DNA of 64,000 nucleotides from Mesodorylaimus sp. YZB2_4 (taxonomy: Eukaryota > Nematoda > Enoplea > Dorylaimida > Dorylaimidae). Both the position numbers and the translations under genes were made by a program. Of the stretch, positions 57,104-64,000 are shown in pieces; within the stretch, counting starts at the first letter, position 1, and every line of letters starts with the position of its first letter. The notes below the pieces were generated by a model. The model had not been told where the DNA came from. It saw only the letters and a list, made by a program, of their open reading frames with translations, and made no database searches. Location: contig JASANH010001234.1 in the NCBI GenBank assembly GCA_030248295.1, forward strand, positions 372,001-436,000, read 5' to 3'.

Positions 57104-59424
57104 TCACACAATCATTTCCAATTGCTTAGCATAGAAAATATGATTCTGCACCAAACGATCGCTGTCCAACGTGCTCTCGTCCGTCTTACGATCTTTCTCC
57201 GCAACGAATACAAAGCCAGACTTGTCTTTCGTTTGGCTCCATCCTTTCTGAAATGGAACAGTTGGTCAGGGGAACGGGTGCATATAAAGCCCGTACTGGC
57301 TTTTCTGCATTTTCTGCAAGAAACACAAAACAGAACATCGTGAGGTGGGATGAGAACAGAGAAAAGCCTAAAGATGACCCTTTAATTGCGACCACCCGCG
57401 CCCGCCAAGCTCTACAAAGCGGTAGGTTAACTGTTAAGGAGAAAGTCGAGTACTGCCACAGTGACAGTTTTCATAGTCCATTCCTAGGCAGCCAGTCCTG
57501 TAGGAGGCGTACAGTCCTCAACATCATCAACAAGCCGTCGTTCACCAACCTTGAAGTCCCGTACTACCAGAAAGAGTTTTGGAAGTCCGTTGCCAGAATG
57601 GAGCCAGTCCTCGACAACATTAGCAAGTCTGTCGCCGGCCCTGCTCTAGGCGACTACGATGAGACCAAAACACAAGTCGAGACCTCCTTCCTTTTCCCCA
57701 TCGTTATCTCAATACGAGGTCCTCCTAGTGGATATGCCAGAGGGGGGGGGGTGCCCATCACAGCCCCGCTCATATCGTGACCACCACTATTCGAGGCCGG
57801 TGCATATGCCAGGAAGAGTGCTTCGCCCCTTTCATGCCGTGACCGCCAACAGACCAACGTGTCTCTCTGGAGAAACTATGTGGTGGGTTTTTTCTTAAAA
57901 TAAGATTCAGAAATCAAAACGAACTTACAGTTTTAGCGTAATTAGACGTATCCTGATCACCGGACTTTCCATCAAACAGGAGCATACGAGCTGTTTCGTG
58001 CGCACTCAAACGAGAATAACTCTTCGAGATACAACTGGCGATTTCGTCTCTAAAATAATCAACTTTTAGACTTCAGACCCTCCTAGCGGACAATGTACCG
58101 TGCCTCCCCACTTGTATCCCCATAGATTGGTCAGACCCTTCCGAAAGCTCCCAGGGTCACAATTTGAGGATTTGCATAACCAATTTCTAGACTTACCGAA
58201 CTGTTTCCAACAGGATTTCAATAAAATACGTGTAATATGGGGATGGAACATTCGATTTGGAGAGGAAAATCTGCAAAAATGTAGAAAATTGAGTTAAGCC
58301 CTGCATAGGGTGGGATTTAAACCCAGAAAAATCTCAGTGAGCAATTGGTAACCTAGGGCACACGTTCGATTCCCACTCAGGGCTCAAGTTTTTTAAACGA
58401 AAAAGCCTAGTTATTCCTTGAAAAAACTGACCTTATTGTACGTTCCTTCCATCAAGTACTGTTCCAATTGCACGGGCGTCGAAATATAAATATTATCAGA
58501 TACGATTTGACAAGGAATACGTTCCAATTCCTAAAATTTCAATCGTCGATATATCTACAGTATTCAAAAACAAAAACATAAATCTTACCATATGAAATTC
58601 AGGGAGCTTATTTTTCGCCAATAAACACATCAGATTCAAACCGAGCATCTGATATTTTAGAGGCGATTCCAGTTTGGCTGCATTGGACAATTTTCTGAAA
58701 AGAATCACAAGACTATACTATAATTGGTTAGAAGGACACTCGATGACTTACCCAACTTCTCCGTAATAATGTTTTAATTGAGTCATTCCACACTGAAAAG
58801 CTTGTTTGTCACGTTTCAAAATGGCCGTCAGAGCTCCGATTTCTAAAGTATCTCCTGAAACAGCGTTTTTGTTCGACTGGTTAAAAGTGATAAAAAAACT
58901 GGGGCATACGTTGCATCACTAGCACGTCCACGTTCGGTTCTTTGCCGGGAACGGGTAGGAAGGCGGTAGACAAGAATTCGACCTAAAAATGCGACTGAAA
59001 AGGTAGAGGAGGTTTCGACTAACGTGAACTAAGTTTTCTTGACTTTATATGAGGGATGATAGTTCATGAAACTGCTAGAAAATAATGATTATATAGCGGC
59101 GAATCGAGGCCATAAAGTTAGTATGTAGCCCAAGAGGACATTGAGTCCTAACCCAAAATTGGACCCCAAAGGTAGGGTAACTAACCAAACTGGACCCGAC
59201 CAGCGTCGAATAAAAATGCAAACGGCACGATGAGGAAGGCCACCGAGAGACTGCCGCCTTCTCTAGTAGAAGATATATCTGTCCTGTCCAGTGCATCAAA
59301 GACTTACCTTCAATTTTTCCGTCAATTCCTCCAAGCGAGCAATATTCTTAGCATTGTCAGGTTTCTCCCACTCCGATTTCAATTGTTGAAAAAGTGTACG
59401 AATTTGTTGTTGCCCGGCTGCCAT
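57104..59424 (-). CDS. PSMD8: 26S proteasome regulatory subunit Rpn12 (PSMD8)
   Basis: Non-ATPase lid subunit of the 19S regulatory particle. Exons (minus): 59308-59424, 58910-58982, 58752-58854, 58589-58694, 58432-58530, 58197-58270, 57929-58049, 57104-57247; 278 residues, all phases agree. Conserved blocks: [76 protein letters not shown] (PCI domain), KGWSQTKDK and the family's hallmark C-terminus YAKQLEMIV. Length agrees with fungal and invertebrate Rpn12 (about 260-290). The intron after exon 58432 has a GTCAGT donor. The last intron (57248-57928) holds an unexplained plus-strand open frame. Confidence 0.94.
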
Positions 59425-60072
59425 CACAAACAAATAATTTCTCCTTTTGATTAATCGAAAAATCGAAAAATTAGAAAAATTCTATCTGAAATTTGACTGG
59501 CCGTGACAGTGCAGGTATAGGTGGTAAAATATAGTTTCGGTCACATTACTGCGAAGAAAAATTATAAGTAGTTTTGCTCTTAAAAATAAGGTAAAACTTC
59601 TTTGTTAGAAATCGATTAGTTAATTTCTCAGTTAGGCCAAAAATCAATTTATTTAAATATTTTGTATTAAGTCTGAATCTGAAACTATTTTACAACGCGA
59701 GGGCACAAGTAGGCGAGAGCAAGTGGAAGGAAGGGCAGTGTGATGAAATCATTTGCAGTCGGCGGGTGGTTTTCACAGAATCTGCTGTTTTCTTCGATAG
59801 TCCTCTTTATTTCTAATTGCATGTAATTTTTGTCTTCTCACAAGAGATTAGGTAAGCTATCAGTTTTTGTTCTTGCCGTGGCATGGCGGGAATAGCAACT
59901 TGGATAATTCACAAATGTAAGATGGGGAGGTTGAGAGTTCGAATCTCTCTGCTGGAAAGTTTCTTGGTTCTTCTCTATCGGACCTCTTCGTTTTTCTGGA
60001 AAGAAGTTATGCATTGTAATTAGAGATTTTATTTAGATATTGATCGATCTTCAGAAACAGCGCGGTCGAGAC
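59425..60072. other. Divergent intergenic region, PSMD8 / BRF1
   Basis: 648 bases between diverging genes. A tRNA-like relic (59890-59965) has a good T-arm (GAGAGTTCGAATCTCTC) but no matching acceptor stem. CTTCAG at 60050-60055, 17 bases before the BRF1 ATG, could be an acceptor. Confidence 0.5.
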
Positions 60073-63000
60073 ATGTCTGCGAAAACGTGTCCTCGATGCG
60101 GTTGCACGGAAATCGATAAAGATGCATCGAAAGGCGGTTCGTTCTGTACAAATTGCGCAGCGGTGCTTGAAGAGAATGCTATCGTAGCCGAAGTTGAATT
60201 CTTCGAAACCGGCACTGGTGGTCATGGAGCGTTGGGTCAATTTGTATCGGCCGATGCACCTAGCAAATTACGCATCGGCTCGTTGCCGGTAAGTATATTG
60301 TGTTTTTTCAGTTAATTTTTACTATTAGCTCACACAAATCAGGGGCCACAGACACAAAACGTCAACGATGCATTAGCTGTGCTGTTGGGGAGACAACAGA
60401 GTAGACGCAGAGTGGCTCCCCCGTAGTGCGGATACGACTGATCACAGGTGCATACGTTTCAGATTTCTAATCGCTGTAAAGAACAGTATTGAATGCATGG
60501 TATTCGCGAAAGTGCTAATGCTATCGGTTTCATTCCAGGGCGTATCGACGAGAGAGTCTCGCGAAGTCACTTTGTTAAAGGCTAAACGATTGATCGACGA
60601 AGTGGCCAGTCAATTAGGCGGACTCAATCAGCATTGCAAAGATATGGCATTGAATTTTGTCAGTATGGCCGTCCGGAGTGGACTGACTCGTGGTCGTCGT
60701 TCGACTCATGTCATCGCGGCTTGTCTCTACATAACTTGCCGTTTGGAAGGCACACCGCATTTGTTATTGGACTTTAGCGACGTGTTGCAAGTCAATGTTT
60801 TCCAATTGGGTAAAGTTTATAGTTTCATTACCCGAAAATTAATGATTCGTTTATCCCATATTGATCCTTGCGATTATATTATGCGATTCGCGCATTGTTT
60901 GAAATTTGGAAACAAAGAACACGATGTAAGTTTTGGGTGACTTGTAACCAGCATTCCAGGCGGTGGAGGGATCGATACTTTCCCTGTAAAAGGCGGGATA
61001 GCCCTACATTGGAGAAGATACCGTGGATACCTCCAGGCAGGCCTCCTAGTTACAACTGAACTGGGGTTAGCGGACATCTGACCAGACCGGGTCAAAATCA
61101 GCGAAAACTGAGGGGTTGCATTTTGAGATTTAAAATCTCGAATTGTTGATCGATCTCGAAGTCAATCAATCAGTTAAAATCTGATGTCCGAAAATCAGGC
61201 TGGGAGAAGAGTGGTTTGTTCCCTGAATGAGACCATACTGCATGTCTCACCTGGGTTTTCCTGTCTCCACGACCCGGTCACCGTTTTCACAGATTTCTAC
61301 ATCGGACTTTCTTTGACACACAGCTCATATGGTCTTTTCAGGTTGCAATGGTGGCTCTTCGTTTAGTTCAAAGAATGAAACTCGATTGGATGGCATTCGG
61401 GCGCAGACCAACAGGCTTGTGCGGAGCGGCATTGCTGCTGGCTGCGAGATATCACAATTTCAACAGGTAATTTAAATTTTTGTTTTTAAATGGCAAGTGT
61501 GTTTGAATTTTTTTGAAGCATTTCACGTCATAACTTAAGGAGGGAGAAAAAAATTGAAAACACAGAAATAAGTTACAAAAAGGTGTCAAAAAATTTGAAC
61601 GGGAGTCGAACTCACACCAATGTCATCAAACAGATCGAAAGATCGATCAAATTTCGTTGTCTTATTGCACGATTCGTAAGAATATTATGTCAGAATTTGT
61701 TGAAATTATATTTTTTCAGGACGGTCAACGATATTGTGCAAGTAGTGAATATTAGCGAATCGGTGATTAGAAAACGATTGGAAGAATTCGCTTCGACTCC
61801 GAGTAGCGAATTGACATTGGACGAATTCCAGACAGTTGATTTGGAACATCATTGCGATCCACCAGCTTTTAGAGAAGCACGAAATAAGGTATTGGGTGAA
61901 TTTAATTAACTTTTCGACACAGGGTTTAGTCAAGGCTGGAAAAGTCAGGGAATGCAAGAAATGCCTGAAAACTAAAAATTTAAGAGTCAAAATCAGCGAA
62001 AACTGAGAGGCTGCATTTTGAGATTCAAAATTTCGAACTGTAATCGATCTGAAAGTCAATAAATCAGTTAAAATTGATTTAAGGTTAGTAATCGTAGGAA
62101 TAAGATCAAAGAAAAAATCGAACTTTTATCTGGGAAACCTGGAAAAAGTTAGGACAGGGTTTCTGGTAGACCCGACCCGAAGTCTGCTAAGCAAAAATAT
62201 TGCCTTTCCAGTTGACTCAATGGGCCGATAGGGGTCCAACTGGAAGTACGCAGACGGTCACAAATTTCATATCACGCGATATGGAATTTTCATGTTTCGA
62301 AAGTGAACGAAAAAATTTTCTAAGAATTCAAATTTCGCGGTTTTTTGCTTTAAAGTCAGGTAAAAGGAATTAGAAAACGCCGTTGGAGGCATTGTAAAGT
62401 ACAGTACGTTCATTTCCGCGTCGAATGATGTGTCGACAGTCGAGTTAGCTTTCAAAATCGATTTTTGGTGATCAATATCGCCGGAGCCCCATTTTTGGTC
62501 AGATTTGAAACATGAAAATTCGATATCTCGTGAAGAAATTTTTTCTAGGAGATCGGACCCCTGTTTGCACACTTTCAATAGGACCCTCATCAGCCCGTGT
62601 GGTCAACTGGAAAAAGAGCCTTTTTTGTGACTGCTGATTTTTAACCGATTTGGTTCGAATCTACCCGAAATCCTGTCTAAAATTTCTTATATTTTTTAGG
62701 CCAAACGTAATCCGCAACATGTGCAATCGCAAGTGGACGCCGATTTGACTAGTGCACGTTTTAAAGCAATGGAAAAAGAATTATTAAAGAAACAAGTGGA
62801 AGTTGAAATGGCATTATCGATCTCTTCGAAAACGGATTCAAAAGAAACGAAACCAAAGAAATATGGTTCATTATCGATTGTTGGTGAAAGAATATCGGGC
62901 GATGAAGAATTGAATGAAGATGAAGTTCGAGAATTTGTAGAAGAAGAATTATTATCGGATATTATATCGGAAGAAAGTCAGCCTGGAACATCGGGTATCA

Positions 63001-63710
63001 ATTCGGAATCGGAAACTCAACAAACACCTGCTCAACGATATCAAGCTTTGCGACCGACCTTGGAATGTTTGGGAATTAGAAAAAGTTTGTATAATTCTGC
63101 TTCTTCTATTGCTTCAACATCAGCGGTAGCAGCGGTTGAGGAAGTGGACGATAGCGTATTGACTTCGGATATCGATGATGAAGAAATCGATAGTTATTTA
63201 TTGAATCCGGATGAAGTGAAAATGAAAGAAGAACTTTGGTTGGCAAATTATGAAGAATTTATGGTAGCCTTGGAGGAAAAGAGACGAGTGAAAGAAGAGG
63301 AAAGATTAAAAGAAGAACAAGAAGGGAAAAAGAAGAGAAATGTGGTTAGAAAAAAGAAACAAATGGGCGAAACTGCAGCGACGGCTGGCGAAGCTATTGA
63401 AAAAATTGTTCAAGAAAAGAAATTATCGAATAAAATTAATTATGAAGTATTAAAATCGTTGAGCGTAATTGAGACACCGACGAGTTCGAATGTCGAATCG
63501 AGTCAATCAACGAGTAAAATTATGGAAGAAGGAAAAATAATGTCGAATCGTTTTAAACCATATCCCATCAAAAAAACCAATGAAACGCCACCGACTTCGA
63601 GTGAACGACGATTTCGAATTGGGGCTCGTGTAAGTTTTGCATCGGCTAGAAATATGAAATCGGAAGAAATTCGACCACGTGAAAATGTGAAGAATGTGGA
63701 AATTGATTAA
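60073..63710 (+). CDS. BRF1: TFIIIB subunit BRF1
   Basis: TFIIB-related factor that with TBP and BDP1 recruits RNA polymerase III to tRNA, 5S and similar genes. Exons: 60073-60288, 60539-60925, 61342-61466, 61720-61888, 62700-63710; 635 residues in frame. The N-terminal zinc ribbon has C6, C9, C25, C28 (CPRCGCTEI...GGSFCTNC). Two cyclin repeats follow ([37 protein letters not shown]; then [47 protein letters not shown]). The large last exon encodes an acidic linker and the BRF1 homology block ([28 protein letters not shown] as two parts, and [11 protein letters not shown]). Intron 2 carries a family E fragment. Poly-A signal AATAAA at 63746-63751, 35 bases past the stop. Confidence 0.95.
60990..61055 (+). 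repeat. Interspersed repeat family E, fragment
   Basis: CATTGGAGAAGATACCGTGG and CAGGCAGGCCTCCTAGT match the start of the 42137 copy. It lies in a BRF1 intron. Confidence 0.55.
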
Positions 63711-63846
63711 ATTATGTCTAATTTGTGATTTTTTGGTAAAGGATTAATAAATGGTGAATGTGAGGAGTGTGGGATGGGAATATGGATGAGGATCCTGTTC
63801 TTGACTAATTGTTTTCGATCGGTTATTGATTTTATAATTTTAGAGG
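63711..63846 (+). promoter_or_regulatory. Short intercistronic spacer with acceptor-like site
   Basis: 136 bases between the BRF1 stop and the next ATG. AATAAA (63746-63751) is followed by TTTATAATTTTAG at 63831-63843, three bases before the next ATG. This is the arrangement seen at trans-spliced operon junctions in nematodes; here it is inference. Confidence 0.4.
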
Positions 63847-64000
63847 ATGAAAAATCGATTAGATTTGATTAGTCGAGTATTGATGAGAAAATCGATATAT
63901 CGATTGATTTGTACAGAAAAAAGAAATGTAAAAAAAGAAACGAATTTTGTAGTGCCTAATTTGGAATTATTTCCGCCGAGTATGATTCGAAATTTTTGTA
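63847..64000 (+). CDS. Partial gene, unknown protein (start only)
   Basis: Open from ATG 63847 to the window edge: 51 codons beginning MKNRLDLISRVLMRKSIYRL. The first 35 residues are basic, hydroxyl-poor but amphipathic-looking, as in many mitochondrial presequences, followed by VVPNLELFPPSMIRNF. I do not recognise the family. It begins just after BRF1 on the same strand. Confidence 0.45.
   Translation, partial: MKNRLDLISRVLMRKSIYRLICTEKRNVKKETNFVVPNLELFPPSMIRNFC

Noticed and set aside
58325-58395. Possible tRNA gene in a PSMD8 intron
   Set aside because: Only a B-box-like word (CGTTCGATTCCC) is present. Similar words at 34437, 34613, 48640 and 49090 point to short tRNA-like insertions.
59890-59965. 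Possible tRNA gene
   Set aside because: The T-arm is good, but there is no acceptor-stem pairing or convincing anticodon arm; more likely a tRNA-derived relic.

Overview
This window is nuclear DNA from an invertebrate animal. The genes have many introns, with GT-AG borders, short AT-rich ancestral introns of about 45 to 70 bases, and some introns swollen to 1-3 kb by repeats. The gene content is metazoan: SMAD4/Medea, a PCGF3-type Polycomb RING protein, a MADF protein, and mosaic proteins built from C-type lectin and von Willebrand D domains. I cannot fix the phylum. Several 5' ends have a pyrimidine-rich splice acceptor only a few bases before the ATG. One same-strand gene pair is very closely spaced. 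Both would fit a lineage with spliced-leader trans-splicing and operons, such as nematodes, but this is inference.

Layout. 1-2975: gene-free, rich in repeats. 2976-11180 (+): a 22-exon secreted mosaic gene (CLECT, VWD, CLECT, EGF, CLECT, VWD, CLECT), open throughout except for one in-frame TAG at 7043-7045. 11181-16179: intergenic repeats plus a decayed copy of a VWD exon. 16180-17007 (-): a single-exon membrane protein carrying LPSY and PPAY motifs, in the style of Commissureless or PRRG4. 17642-20614 (-): SMAD4. 20887-22479 (-): PCGF3. 23076-25137 (+): MADF protein. 25435-26988 (-): an intronless 517-codon ORF that may be an endogenous viral nucleoprotein-like element with a frameshift. 27924-49004 (+): acetyl-CoA carboxylase, 28 exons, 2,780 residues, with a very long repetitive N-terminal extension. 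49399-54794 (+): PGAP1, apparently without its central luminal domain. 55181-56750 (+): a small secreted Cys-rich protein with a GPI-signal-like tail. 57104-59424 (-): PSMD8/Rpn12. 60073-63710 (+): BRF1. 63847-64000 (+): the start of another gene.

The exon chains were assembled by hand from splice borders, phase and family similarity. For the mosaic gene, SMAD4, PCGF3, MADF, ACC, PGAP1, the secreted protein, PSMD8 and BRF1, the summed exon lengths are divisible by three, which supports the models. The genes do not form one pathway. They are housekeeping and developmental loci (fatty-acid synthesis, GPI-anchor remodelling, proteasome, Pol III initiation, TGF-beta/BMP signalling, Polycomb).

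Mobile DNA is the other main content. There is a tRNA-derived SINE family with about ten copies, four other short interspersed families, a MITE family with GGGATC-rich ends and 8-bp target duplications, a 1.5-kb TIR element with a perfect 8-bp duplication, and several perfect fold-back hairpins.
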